A stretch of DNA of 64,000 nt from the NCBI RefSeq assembly GCF_950295315.1, contig NC_080165.1:9849723-9913722 (forward strand), in the 5' to 3' direction. Shown one piece after another: positions 11,862 to 22,937 of this stretch. This stretch comes from Erinaceus europaeus (lineage: Eukaryota; Chordata; Mammalia; Eulipotyphla; Erinaceidae). A program made the translations under genes and the position numbers. Below the pieces are notes generated by a model that did no database searches, was not told the origin of the DNA, and was given only the letters and a program-made list of their open reading frames with translations. Each line of letters starts with the position of its first letter. Position 1 is the first letter of the stretch.

Positions 11862-12915
11862 AAGAGCCAGGCAGTAGTGCAGCCGGTTAAGCCACTTAGC
11901 ACAAAGCGCAAGGACCCATGGAAGAATCCTGGTTCCAGCCAGGCTCCCCACCTGCAGGGGAGTCACTTCACAGGCGATGAAGCAGGTCTGCAGGTGTCTG
12001 TCTTTCTCTCCCCCCTCTCTGTCTTCCCCTCCTCTCTCACTTCTCTCTGTCCTATCCAACAACAATTTTCGGGGTGTCTCTCTCCTTCTCCAGCAGGGTG
12101 TCCTCCAGGGTAAAGGTAACGAGCTGCTTCTTTCTCGCTCACGACAGGGGTGACACGAAGAAAAAGACACCAGGGGACTCTTAGCGTGAATCTAGAATCT
12201 GAGTCCTTAGAGTCCCAGAATCCTAGAGTCCGTTTATTGGCAAAGTGGACATGAGTTAAATAGAAAAGCAATGGAGGTAATTATTGTTGCAATATGACAG
12301 AAATTACAGGTTTCTTAACAGTCAGCATGCCCCTAAGGTAGGGGGTTGGTATGACAGGAATTGATGAGATACAAGACAGTTATTTTCCATAACACAAGCA
12401 ACTTAATTATCCAAAGGTATTTGAGAGAAGCATAGGGGTTAAACCCCTAGGGTGAGACAGAGAGAAGATGGATATCAAAAGGCCATATAGTTTGGAATTT
12501 CTCTTGTCTGGGCTCTGAGGTGTGTGATGAAGTGTGTGATAAGGTGTGTTCTTCTGTGATCAGAAGGTGACTTTGAATGAGTGAATCTGCGGCCATGTGG
12601 CCTGCAGTTAATGGAGGGAAGTACTGGGGTATCTGTGGGCCTGAGAGTCAAGAAGGAAAGAACCAAGTCTGAGTTTCCCCCCTTATGCTCACCTCGGTTG
12701 AGAGAGACTTACCAAGAGGTTATCTTCTCAGACCTCCATCCAAAGATGGGGGTGGTTCTCCCTAAGCTCTATCAGGCTCACACATGTTCCCAACAAACAA
12801 TGACAGCAATTACAACAATAACAGCAAGGATAAACAAGGGCAACAAAAGGGGGGCGGGGAAGGGGGGTGGCCTCCAGGAGCAGTGGATTCTTAGTGTAGG
12901 CACCCAGCTGAAAGA
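11862..12915 (+). mobile_element. SINE-A split by a solo LTR
   Basis: The left part, 11862-12066, runs from the head to TCTGTCCTATCCAACAACAAT. The right part, 12796-12915, resumes with AACAATGACAGCAATTACAA, continues through AGGGCAACAAAAGG and the longer 3' part (CTCCAGGAGCAGTGGATTC). The two halves are contiguous once the LTR and one copy of its 6-bp duplication are removed. Confidence 0.9.
12067..12795 (-). mobile_element. Solo LTR of an endogenous retrovirus, 729 bp, inside SINE-A
   Basis: Flanked by identical 6-bp duplications AACAAT (12061-12066 and 12796-12801). Read on the minus strand it starts TGTTGGGAAC and carries a polyadenylation signal AATAAA (plus positions 12233-12238) about 170 bp from its end. 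A 6-bp duplication and a TGTTGGGA start are typical of class II (betaretrovirus/ERVK-like) LTRs. The 3' end reads CACCCCGAAA instead of the expected CA terminus, so it may have mutated. No internal viral coding sequence is present, as expected after LTR-LTR recombination. Confidence 0.88.
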
Positions 12916-13317
12916 GTAAATGACCGCTAGATCTCCTTCCAGGAAGTAGGCAAATTGAACAGGGAATAAAGAGAATTACAAAACTAAAGATAAAATTGCA
13001 AGAGTGAGACAGAGAGATAGTCCACTGGGAAGTTGTTTCAGCGTCGCAGCACCTTATTACAGGTGCCCTGACACATCTCCCTGCGTGAAAAAACCAGCCT
13101 CGGAGCAGTGAAACCACATATGTGCAAGGAGACAGTAAGTGCAACAACAAGAAGAAAAGGCAGTAGCAGTCGCTGACTCAGTAAGTATTACCCAAACACA
13201 GAAAGTCGTAGACTGACTGAATATATTTTACGAACAAAAAAATCAACCGCCCACCTCTTAAGAGAGGATCACTTAAACTTTAAATAGAAATGAAGAAATG
13301 CTACCTTTAGTAAAAGT
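12916..13317. other. Unclassified segment
   Basis: No repeat family or gene recognised. Slightly more GC-rich than its surroundings around 13030-13110. Confidence 0.4.
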
Positions 13318-13478
13318 AGGATTTGACTAAATTTGGAGTAGGGTACCAAAGTAAAAACCCTGGGTTGAGGGTGAGGGTGGATGTTCTGTTCAGCTTCACT
13401 AGGAGGGGGGGGGGGTTCGGGGATGGGATGGGACACAGTCTTTTGGTGGTGGGAATGATGCTTATGAAGTTAAATATA
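13318..13478 (+). mobile_element. L1 3'UTR fragment (start of type 1 3'UTR)
   Basis: GGATTTGACTAAATTTGGAG, GTACCAAAGTAAAAACCCTG and ACACAGTCTTTTGGTGGTGG match the region just after the ORF2 stop at 28370-28500 and 40480-40620. Contains an 11-base G-run near 13407. Confidence 0.82.
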
Positions 13479-14076
13479 AATTTTAAAAAAAGAAATGAAT
13501 AAATGGAAAATAATACTCAAAGCCAATGGATAATTAAAGGCAGGAACTATCACATGTAGCCCATACAAAATTGATTTCCACTCAGAGAAAGTAACAAGAT
13601 AAAAATAAACATGACATAATAAGAAATCAATACTGGAAGAAATTGCACTTATTATATATGTGCCCTATATAGGAGTCCAAAACATATAACACAGATATTG
13701 ACAAACTTAAAAGGAAGTTGAGAATAATACACAATAATAGCAGGGAGCTATAACACTTTACTCAGCAATGGACTGGACATCTAGACGGAAAATAAACACA
13801 GAGGTAATGGCCTCATATGACAAATTAGATAATGGATTTCATTTATATTTGGAAAACATTCCACCCTAAAAGAAAAGCATAAATAAGACAATTAAAATGG
13901 TTTCTCAGGAAAGAACACCTCTTTTGCAAACTATGGGAAGTACCAAATATCTAAGATTATGAGAAAGAAAGACATATTTTTTATAGAATATAGAGAACAT
14001 TTAGGCCTTCATTATTGATAAGTATCAAACATTTTACATAAAAATTCAGCACAGTATGATAAGGTGGCATGGTACA
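13479..14076. other. No gene seen
   Basis: AT-rich, no recognised repeat or exon. Confidence 0.45.
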
Positions 14077-14270
14077 AATGAAGAGAGAGAAGAGGGGAGG
14101 GGAGGGGAGGGGAGGGGAAGAGAGGAAAGGAGAGGAGAGGAGGGGAGAGGAGGGGAGGGGAGGGGAGGGGAGGAGAGGGGAGGGGAGGGGAAGAGAGGAA
14201 AGGAGAGGAGGGGAGAGGAGGGGAGGGGAGGGGAGCGGAGGGGAGGGGAGAGGTAAGGAGAGAGAGAAAC
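14077..14270 (+). repeat. Purine tract (GGGGA/GGAGA)n with 73-bp internal period
   Basis: Almost pure A/G on the plus strand. The irregular segment AAGAGAGGAAAGGAGAGGAG occurs at 14118 and again at 14191, giving a 73-bp repeat superimposed on the 5-bp one. The Pro/Ser/Leu and Arg/Gly/Glu ORFs reported here on both strands are low-complexity artefacts. Confidence 0.95.
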
Positions 14271-14780
14271 CAAAACCTTCTACTTTTGTCACTAAGCAAC
14301 ATTATCTTGTTTAGATAGAAGGTAGATGGCATCCCTTCTTTCAGAAGGAGCAATCATTTCCTTGGCCGCTAGCCATGTCTCAGATACACTTTTATTAACA
14401 CAGTTATCATTTCTTATCCAAACAGCCTCACCTCTAAGTGACTGACAATAAATTAAAACTCTGGTGGAAGTTACAATAACTTCTATTCAAACCACAGAGG
14501 ACTCTTGCTGTTGTTGTTTTACCATCTTCAGAGTTTCACTTCTCTTGCCCAACTTCTTCAGGTAGAAAGTCTGAAGGATATAGAGAAAGAAAGACAACAT
14601 AACACCAAAGAGCTGCCCAGTGCAAACATTTACAAACTGCAGAAATCTTGATAATATTAGTACTATAAGAGGAATTCACAAGAGATAATTTTACATAAGC
14701 CAATGTTTTCTTTTTTTTTAAAATGAAATTGCCTAATCCATGTTTAAAATGTTTATGTGCTTTTCCAAAATAAAAATTTA
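14271..14780. other. No gene seen
   Basis: Unclassified sequence between the purine tract and a SINE. Confidence 0.45.
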
Positions 14781-15008
14781 TCTTTATGGGCCCAGGTGAT
14801 GGCGCACCTGGCTAAGTGCACATTACAGTGTACGAGGACGGGGTTCAAGTCCCTATTCCCCATTTGCAGGAGGAAATCTTCACAAGGAGTGGAGCAGGTC
14901 TGTAGCTGTCTATCTCTCTCCCTCCTGCTTCCCTCTCAATTTCTCTCTGTCTTATCCAATACAAATAAATAAAATTAAAAAAAGAAATTCTTTAAAAAAC
15001 CTCTTTAT
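14781..15008 (+). mobile_element. SINE-B with 7-bp flanking duplication
   Basis: Body 14788-15001 from GGGCCCAGGTGATGGCGCAC to an A-rich tail. TCTTTAT occurs on both sides (14781-14787 and 15002-15008). Confidence 0.88.
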
Positions 15009-15020
15009 AAATGTATCCTT

Positions 15021-15315
15021 AAGAAACAGATCTGGGAGGTCAGGCGGTAGCGTAGCGGGTTAAGCATAGGTGGCACAAAGCAAGGATGCCAGTTCGAGCC
15101 CCCAGCTCCCCACCTGCAGGGGAGTCGCTTCACAGGTAGTGAAGCAGGTCTGCAGGTGTCTTTCTCTCCCCCTATCTTTATTGCCCCCCTCTCCATTTCT
15201 CTCTGTCTTATCCAACAACAACATCAATAACAACAGTAACAATAAAACCAACAAAGGCAACAAAAGGGAAAATAAATAAATATAATTTAAAAAAAAGAAA
15301 GAAAGAAACAGATCT
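15021..15315 (+). mobile_element. SINE-A with perfect 13-bp target-site duplication
   Basis: Body 15034-15302 with AAGAAACAGATCT on both sides (15021-15033, 15303-15315). The head has lost a few bases after GGCACAAAGC. Confidence 0.95.
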
Positions 15316-15426
15316 AAGTCAGGTTACAACTTACCACTGACTACATCTTCCATTCAACTTTGGACTTTATATCATAACTTTCTAAAGGATTTTTATAAAC
15401 AACTAGATTTCTCAAAACTACTTTCT

Positions 15427-15576
15427 TTTAAAAATATTATTTATTATTATATAGAGACAGAAAGAAACTGAGAGGGGAGAGGGAGAGAGAGAAAGAGATA
15501 CCTGCAGCCCTGCTTCACCACTTGTGAAGCTTTCCTCCTGCAAGTGGGGAACAGAGGCTTGAATTAAGAACACAAT
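15427..15576 (-). mobile_element. SINE-B, antisense, head missing
   Basis: ATATAGAGACAGAAAGAAAC, ACCTGCAGCCCTGCTTCACC and CTCCTGCAAGTGGGGAACAG are the reverse complement of the SINE-B body. The inverted head is absent to the right. Confidence 0.82.
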
Positions 15577-17172
15577 AAGTTTTACCTGGATTCCATATAT
15601 TTTCTGGGCCTAAGAATTAAATGTTCTAGTTATTTTCAGGCTTCCTTCTTAATGGAACAATATCTTCACATGACTTATAGCTATGAATGTCTAGCCAGCC
15701 CAACTGTATGTGTTCTTGAAGGGTTACTTGTAAAAGCTTAATTTTCCTGGACACTCACTGATTCAAACAAAAATTCATTGATAACTTACTTATGTATAGC
15801 CAACCAACTTATTGGTTCAAAATCCAAAGAAGGATAAGAAAAAATACTGTCTTTGACAAGCTAACAATTTTATTGTGTAATACTCTGAAGAAAAGGAAAA
15901 TACATACACAGAATTTTAAAAGCATGAGAGGACAGAGGCTAACTAGAAGTAGGTGGTTATATTAGAGTCTTATAATAAATAATAATTCTTATCCTCGGAC
16001 TGTAATAGAGAGCTCCCAGGACCCCTTCTCCATGGATTGTATGATTTGTTAGAATGACCGCAGAACTTAGGAAATATATTTAATTTCTAGTTTACAGGGT
16101 TATTACAGCAGACACATCTCAGGAACAACGAAATCAAATCTGCACACAGAGAAATTCTCCAGGAAGGGATCCAGTGTTTTCATGCCCTCTCCCAGGGCAT
16201 CATCCTCTGGGAACCTTTATGTGTTCTCCAAGCTGGAAGTTCTCAGAACAGCTTCAGTTATTATTTTTTTTCAGTTTACTTTTATTATTGATATTCTAGT
16301 GGACATCATCATTATAAGGTGCTTTAACCACTAATCCCATCTCTATCCCCTTTTGCCTTCTTTGAGGTTGGGAGTGGAACCTGAAGTTCTGCCCTCCTCC
16401 TATCTGGTTGTTTCCTTTGGCAATCAGCTCCTTCTCCCCCACCTTTAGACCTCTGCAAAAGTTATCTAATTTAACACCAACTCTGATATGGTTAAAAATG
16501 ATGAATAGCAAAGATATTCCTTTCATTTCTATCTGTTTCAGAAGTTGGTTCAGGAACTAGAAACAAGACCCACATATAACAAAAGAAATTACTTTTGAAA
16601 TTATAAGTGTTTTCGGAGTTCTAACCAAGAACTGGGATCAAGTTCAAAATACATATTTCCTTTTACCATACTGATTATTGCTTAGAAAAGATATAGAACT
16701 CTGGCAGATTTCACCTGCTTAATAAATGTCAGTTACAACTATAATTACCACCACCAAAACATTCATCATCTTGGCAAAAAGGGGGATAATTTCCAAAAAG
16801 AGTTCAAAGGACAAACATTGAAGACAGAAAAAATATCATACATCAATTTTTTTCATTTATCTTATAAGGTAATTCCAAATCACAGTTGCCTGACCCATAA
16901 TTAGTCATTTCATATGTCATGGCATATAATGTTTGACCAACTTATTAATTATAGCATGCACATGAAAATGTTTATTATTAACTCTGTGTAACTATACAGA
17001 AAAACTTCCCATGACTTAAATATTTTCCATGTTTTTTTTTCAGAAAAATGTATGTATTAAAATATTTTCTTGTTTATGGCTTCCAAAACTGGTCATCTAA
17101 ATATTTATATATCTGTATTATTCAATTTTTATACCAAAGGAACTTGTTCATTATTAGACAGAGTATACCTTC
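15577..17172. other. Longest apparently non-repetitive stretch
   Basis: About 1.6 kb without a SINE or L1 that I recognise. A 76-aa antisense frame (16296-16526) has no domain and no coding bias I can judge. This is a natural place to look for conserved non-coding sequence, which needs alignment. Confidence 0.4.
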
Positions 17173-17419
17173 CATAGTGGCTATTTCATTTATTTTTTTT
17201 TAGATTTATATATTTATTGGATAGAGACAGCCAGAAATTGAAAGGGGAGCATAAGATAGAGAGGGAAAGAGACACAGGGACACCTGCAGCCCTGCTTCAC
17301 CACTCATGAAGCTTTCCCCCTGCAGGTGGGGACCAGGGTCTTGAACCGAGGTCCTTGTGTACTGTAACATGTGCGCTCAACCAGGTGCGCCAGCACCTGG
17401 CCCCTCATAATGGCTATTT
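17173..17419 (-). mobile_element. SINE-B, antisense, with 14-bp target-site duplication
   Basis: Body 17187-17405 runs from the T-rich tail to the inverted head ending AGCACCTGGCCCC. Flanks CATAGTGGCTATTT (17173-17186) and CATAATGGCTATTT (17406-17419) differ at one base. Confidence 0.93.
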
Positions 17420-17915
17420 TAAAACCAGGATTCTATATCTTTGTCAATCTTGTTATTTCTTTATGCTTCCTTGGGCTACTCTAATTATTTTATTATATTT
17501 TCACCCTTTGTCTTTTCTTTACTGATTCTTTCCATTTGAGATTTCAACCACTCTTATGATTTCAGTTACCACCTCTTATTTATAATGTCTCTAAATGTCC
17601 ACCTGCAGTCATGATTCCTGTCTATCCTCAATTCTAATCTTATCATTAATTATATACCTCAGTGAATTACAGTCACTTGAATATCAGCACAACTATCCAG
17701 AAATTCATATTTTCCATATTTAAAATTATATAATCAATAGCTTAATATTGCCTTCCATATATTCAAGCTGGGGGAGGGAATATGATATAATATAGAGAGA
17801 TAGATAGATAATAGATAGAGATTATGAGGACAATGGGATTCAATGGCCTATGAACTTTGGTGACCTAACTTCTCTAAAGCTTAATAATCTTGTTGATAAA
17901 GGCAATTTCTATGAA
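17420..17915. other. No gene seen
   Basis: Unclassified; includes a short imperfect GATA-like tract near 17796-17820. Confidence 0.45.
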
Positions 17916-18192
17916 AATTAAGCTTAGTTATGGAGGCAGTCTGGGAGTATGGATCAACCAGTCAATGCCCATGTTCAGTAGTGAAGCAATTACAGAAGCC
18001 AGACCTTCCACCTTCTGTATCCCACAATGACCCTGGGTCCATACTCCCAGAGGGATACAGGATAGGAAAGCTATCAGAGGAGGGGATGGGATATGGAGTT
18101 CTAGTGGTGGAAATTATGTGGAGTTGTACCCCTCTCATCCTATGGTTTTGTCAGTGTTTCCTTTTTATAAATTAAAAAAAAAATTAAGGTTA
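17916..18192 (+). mobile_element. 5'-truncated L1, last ~250 bp only
   Basis: From GGCAGTCTGGGAGTATGG (about 17934) to CATCCTATGGTTTTGTCAGT and an A-rich tail. Flanks AATTAAGCTTA (17916-17926) and AATTAAGGTTA (18182-18192) look like the target duplication with one mismatch. Confidence 0.9.
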
Positions 18193-18551
18193 AATAGCTA
18201 ACTCAGTGACCAACTAAATATCTCAATAAATCAGAGTTATCATTATTCTGTTTATACAGAAGGCCTGTACATTGTAGATATATACCAATTCATTTTGTCT
18301 TTAGTAAATATACACTTATCCCTGGGGACAGTTGACATTAGACATGACCTCTTTTCTACCTAGATTGTCTCTAGTTCTGCCAGTTTCAGCTTTCAGGGAG
18401 TACACCTGTAAAAAATGCCAAACTTGGTCTGCTTGTTATCTGAATTGAAGATATATGGCTCTGGGTAGAATATACAGTTTCATTATGTTAATTCTCCCAG
18501 TCCAAAAACATGGACTATCACTTTCTTTGTATTTTTTTCTCTTTCCTTGAA

Positions 18552-19336
18552 TAGTGACTCATATTGAAGACACAAGAATACTCCTTTCCACATTCTATGA
18601 AATCAACATCATCTTGATAACAAAACCAGACATAGATACAACAACAACAAAAAGAAAACTACAGACCAATATCTCTGATGAACATTGACACTAAACTATT
18701 GAACAAAACTCCAGCTAACCAGATATAGCAGTATATTAAAAAAAAAAAAAGTATACATCATGACCAAGTGGGATTTATCCCAGGGATTCAAGGCTAATTC
18801 AGTATACATAGCTCCTGGAAATTATCAGTCAATATAGGATAGAGTCAGGCCACAAAATTAACATACAAAAGTTGGCTACATTTCTTTATGCAAACACTGA
18901 GTCAGAAGAAGTAGGAGTAGTAAGAGGAGGAGGAGGGAGAGGAGGAGAAGAATAAGAAGAAGAAGGAGAAGGAGGAGAATAAGAAGGAGGAGGAGAGGAA
19001 GAAGGGGAGAAGGAGGAGGAGGAGGAAGAGGAAGAAGAGAAGGAGGAAAAGAAGAAGAGGAAAAAGAAGGAGAAGGAGAAAAAGAAAGAGAAGGAGAAAA
19101 AGAAGAAGGAGGAGGAGAAGAAAAGGAAGAAGAAGGAAAAGGAGGAGAAGGAGAAGGAGAAGGCAGAGGAGAAGGAGAAGGAGAAGAGGGAGAAGAAGAA
19201 GAAGAAAAAGAAGAAGAAGAGGAGGAGGAGGAGGAGAAGGAGGAGGAGGAGGAGGAGGAGAAAAAAAAAGTCCCATTCGCTATAATAGCAAAAACAATAA
19301 AATATCTAGGAACAAAACTGACAAAAGAAGTGGTCT
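18552..19336 (+). pseudogene. L1 ORF2: L1 ORF2 reverse-transcriptase fragment, internally deleted and expanded
   Basis: Matches the RT region of the L1 at 1241-5057: 18552-18800 corresponds to about 2733-2960 (ATCTCTGATGAACATTGACA, GACCAAGTGGGATTTATCCC), then a jump to about 3413 (GGCCACAAAATTAACATACA). The match resumes after a purine array as GTCCCATTCGCTATAATAGC. Missing the FADD region and carrying stops, it is dead. Confidence 0.87.
18906..19268 (+). repeat. Imperfect (GAA/GAG)n expansion inside the L1 ORF2 fragment
   Basis: About 360 bp of almost pure A/G. It sits exactly where the intact L1 has a run of GAA codons (GAAGAAGAAGA at 3475-3485), so the array probably grew from that run. 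The antisense poly-Leu frame (18902-19276) is an artefact. Confidence 0.93.
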
Positions 19337-19489
19337 GTTACTTCTGAGTTCCTAGAGGAAATACATAGCTGGTTAGCTATTAGCTATTCAACAGTATGAC
19401 AAGCCATAAAAAATAACTGTCCGGAACTTAGACATCCACTGTGATTATACTAGTGCAGTCCACTAATGTTCGCACATTTATTCTTTTCA

Positions 19490-19735
19490 ATTTTCCAAGA
19501 TCTTGCTCAGGATTTTTGCACAATGTTCATCAGGGCTATAGTTCTAATGTCTTATTTTCCCTTCCTGCTTTGGAGATCAAAGTGATTTCTGCCTCATAGA
19601 ACATCTTTGGCAGTGTTGGCCTTCTTAAAATTTCTGGAGTAGTTAAGGGAAAATAGGTGTTATTTCTTCTTTGAAAGTCTTATAGAATTCATTACTAGAT
19701 CTGTCTGAGCCTGTATTCTTGGATAGAATTTTTCA
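19490..19735 (-). mobile_element. Old L1 ORF2 (RT region) fragment, antisense
   Basis: TCTTGCTCAGGATTTTTGCA, AATGTTCATCAGGG and AAGTCTTATAGAATTCA resemble the reverse complement of an ancient mammalian L1 RT segment. Highly diverged. Confidence 0.6.
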
Positions 19736-21177
19736 TTAGTAATTAGAAAAAATACAAAATAACGTGGATACAATTGCACATCATTCCCACCACCCAAGTT
19801 CCCTGTTCCCATTCCCTCCACTGGAAACTGCAATGGTTCTGCCAAGGCCACAGATATGAGTTGAGTTGAGTATTATTTCTATAACTGTTTATCTATCTGT
19901 ATAAAACTTTGCCCACTTTTCCCATGGCCCTTATTTCTTTTCCCTTTTAAGTCACACCTACACCTATTACTACTTATGACAATCTTCCCTTTCTCTTTTC
20001 TCCTGGCCCTGATGGAATTGATGGATCAGAGCCCTGTAGTCATCTTTCCCTAAGATTTATTCCCCTCTGGGAGTATGGACCAGCATTCTTTTGGGAGTAC
20101 AGAAGGTGGGAATTCTGGCTTCTGTAATTGATTCTGTAGTAGACATGGGCATTGACAGGTCAATGCATAACCACAGCCTGTTCTATCTTGTATCCTAGGG
20201 CTCTGGAGAGGTGAGGGTGATGCCATCTTCCTATAGAGTTCAGGATGGAATCATAGAAACATATGCAATTTGGTGTCTGAAAAGCAATTCTGAGGGAAGA
20301 CAAAATGTTTAATAAATAAGAACAACAAAGTAGGAATAGAGCAGGTGAGAATAAACATTTTTGGGTGGTAAGAAGCTAGGAATTCTACTTTATGTACGCT
20401 CCTAGGGGCATATGAGTTTAATGATTTTTTCCTGAGCTTGATAGTTAACATGAATGTAGATTAAAAATATTATTTGGGAAGATGGCATCAGAGGTGAGAA
20501 TAAAATTAGAAAGCTGGATTAGGGCAGAGAGTATAAAAGCAATTAACTGTTTATAACACCAATCTGATTTAGGGTCCATGTATTTAGCACAGGAGCCTAT
20601 GTAATTCCTGAGTCCCTGTCAGTCTGAGCTCACACTCTATGGTGACAGCTGGGAGCATTCTAGGCTGCACTCATTTCATGACCCATCTTACTTCAATGGC
20701 AGAGTAGGCTGGCCCAGCCTCCCTTTGGAAACTAGGGTACTCCTTACCATTGCTACCTTATAGAGAGGGCAAGACCCTAGAAAGGCCTTTGAAAAGGCTT
20801 ATGATGATGTTCCTGATGAAAGTGACCAGTGATGGTGGAAAGAGTGGTCTGATAGAGGTCTAGGTTCATTTTATCTATGGAGGAATACTAGGATTCCTTG
20901 ACATTGTTCCAGGTGATTGGGTGGTCTGGTAGATATCAAAGAGCCACTCTGAAGTGACCCAGTATCTTGTTGGGTAGATTTTGTTATTGTTGTTATTGTT
21001 ACTGACTCAGTTTCTAAACTAGTTATTGACTTGTTTAGGCTTTATACTTCCTCTTGGGTTAGGGTTGGCAGGTGGTATGATTATGATTTATAGTCAAATG
21101 TAAAATACAGTAGTTTGTAACATGACAATTCAATCCCCCTTTACATTTATCATATTACAGAATCTGTTGATTTTGTT
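19736..21177 (-). mobile_element. Old L1 3'UTR, antisense
   Basis: CCCTCTGGGAGTATGGACCA, GACATGGGCATTGACAGGTC and CTGGGAGCATTCTAGGCTGC are shared with the antisense 3'UTR at 56.9-57.9 kb. The part up to 20790 is firm; 20790-21177 is assigned by position and weak similarity and may include a scrap of type 2 3'UTR near 21090-21130. Confidence 0.7.
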
Positions 21178-22881
21178 CACACTTTTAAGAACCAGCATTT
21201 ACTTTCATTGATCTTTTGTATGGTTTACTAGTTTTCAATGTTATTTATTTCTATCCTAACTTTAGTTATTTCTGTCCTTCTGGTTGCTTTAGGGTGCCTC
21301 TGTTCTCCTTCTTCTAGGTCTTTAAGGTTTGCAATCATATTGTTTATTTGTGATTTTTCTTGTTTCCTAATATGTGTTAGTATGCCTATGAACTTCCCTT
21401 TCTGTATTGCCTTAGCTATGTCCCAAATATCTTGATACCTTGTATCTTCATTTTATTTTATTTTATTTATTCCCTTTTGTTGCCCTTTTTTTTTTTTTTG
21501 ACCTCCAGGGTTATTGCTAGGGCATGGTGCCTGCACTATGAATCCAGTGCTCCTGGAGGCCATTTTTTCCCGCTTTGTTGCCCTTGTTGTCATTATTATT
21601 GTTGTTATCATTGCTGTTGTTGTTGTTGGATAGGACAGAGAAAAATTGAGAGAGGAGGAGAGATTGAGAGGGGAGAGAGAAAGATAGACACCTGCAGACC
21701 TGCTTCACCGCTTGTGAAGCGACCCTCCTGCAGGTGGGGAGCCAGGGGCTTGAACCGGGATCCTCCAGCCAGTGTTTGCGCTTTGCGCCATGTGCACTTA
21801 ACCTGATGCACTACCGCCCAACCCCCTTTTTAATTTTTTTAATCTTTATTTATTTGCTGGATAGAGACAGTCGGAAATTGAGAGGGAAGGGGGTGATAGA
21901 GAAGGAGAGAGACAGAGAGACACCTGCAGCACTGCTTCACCACTGTGAAGCTTTCCCCCTGCAGGTGGGGGCCAGGAGCTAGAACCTGGGTCCTTGCGCA
22001 CTGTAACGTGCGCTCAGCCAGGTGTGCCACTACCTGGCCCCTGTATCTTCATTTTCATTGAACTCTTGAAAAGTTTTGATTTCTTCATTTCCTCTTTGAC
22101 CCAGTAGTTGTTAAGTAGTGTACTGTTGAGCTTCCAATTTTTGGGACTATTACTAATCTTTTGTTGATTTTTATGTGTTAGTTTAAATCCACTGTGGTCT
22201 GAGAAGAGGTTTGGGATAATTTTAATGCTCTTGAATTTGCTGATGCTATCTCTGTGGCTTAACATATGGTCTGTCCTTGAGAATGGCCCATGTGGACTTG
22301 AGTAGAATGTGTGTTCCAGTTTCTTGGGGTGAATGATTCTGCAAATGTCCAGTTGCTCTAGTTTACCTATCTTCTCATTTAGCTCCCTCATTTCTTTATT
22401 GTTTTTTTCTGCTTGGATGATCTGTCAAGTTGAGAGAGTGGGGTGTTGAAGTCCCCTACTATGACAGTGTTGCTGTTAATATATTGCTGTAGCTCTTTCA
22501 GTAGATGTTTGATGTATTTAGATGGCTTCTTATTGGGTGCATAGATGTTAATAATTCTTAAGTACTCTTGATAGACTTATCCTCTGAGCATTAAGTAATG
22601 TCCAGCTCTATCTTCTTTAATTTTATTTATTTAAGTCTATTGTGTCAGATATGAGAAAAGCTGCTCCTGCCCTTTTTTTATGGGCCATTGGCTTGTATGA
22701 TTGTTTTCTATCCTTTCACTTTGAGTCTGTGTTTGTCTTGTTGAGTTAGGTGGGTTTCCTGTAGACAGCATATTGTTGGGTTGTGTTTTCTGATCCATCT
22801 TTCTACTCTGTGCCTTTTAATAGGTGAATTTAGGCCATTGACATTCATTGATATCATGGATTGAAGATATTTTAACACCAT
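21178..22881 (-). pseudogene. L1 ORF2: L1 ORF2 N-terminal part (endonuclease), antisense, interrupted by SINEs
   Basis: On the minus strand a start region with MNVNGLNSPIKRHRVERWIR and ICCLQETHL lies at about 22881-22720. The distal endonuclease (FSRTDHMLSHRD, NLFSDHSGFKL) lies at 22391-22060 and a linker toward RT at 21440-21178. A SINE pair sits at 21455-22041. Several frame breaks; the RT domain is absent, so the element is truncated. Confidence 0.85.
21441..22055 (-). mobile_element. SINE-A inserted at the tail of SINE-B, one 14-bp duplication around both
   Basis: TGTATCTTCATTTT occurs at 21441-21454 and 22042-22055. Inside, SINE-A (long 3' form, antisense) fills about 21455-21826 and SINE-B (antisense) about 21827-22041. 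The shared outer duplication says SINE-B landed first and SINE-A later entered its A-rich tail, or that the pair moved as a dimer. Confidence 0.92.
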
Positions 22882-22937
22882 TCTTGCAGTTTTATAGAGT
22901 GTTCTGATATATGGCATCTTCATGGTGGTTTGCCTGT

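Noticed and set aside
14012..14353. Pro/Ser/Leu-rich and Arg/Gly/Glu-rich frames
   Set aside because: Low-complexity purine tract; no domain, overlapping frames on both strands.
18902..19276. Antisense 124-aa Leu-rich frame resembling a membrane protein
   Set aside because: Translation of the GAA/GAG array in the L1 fragment.
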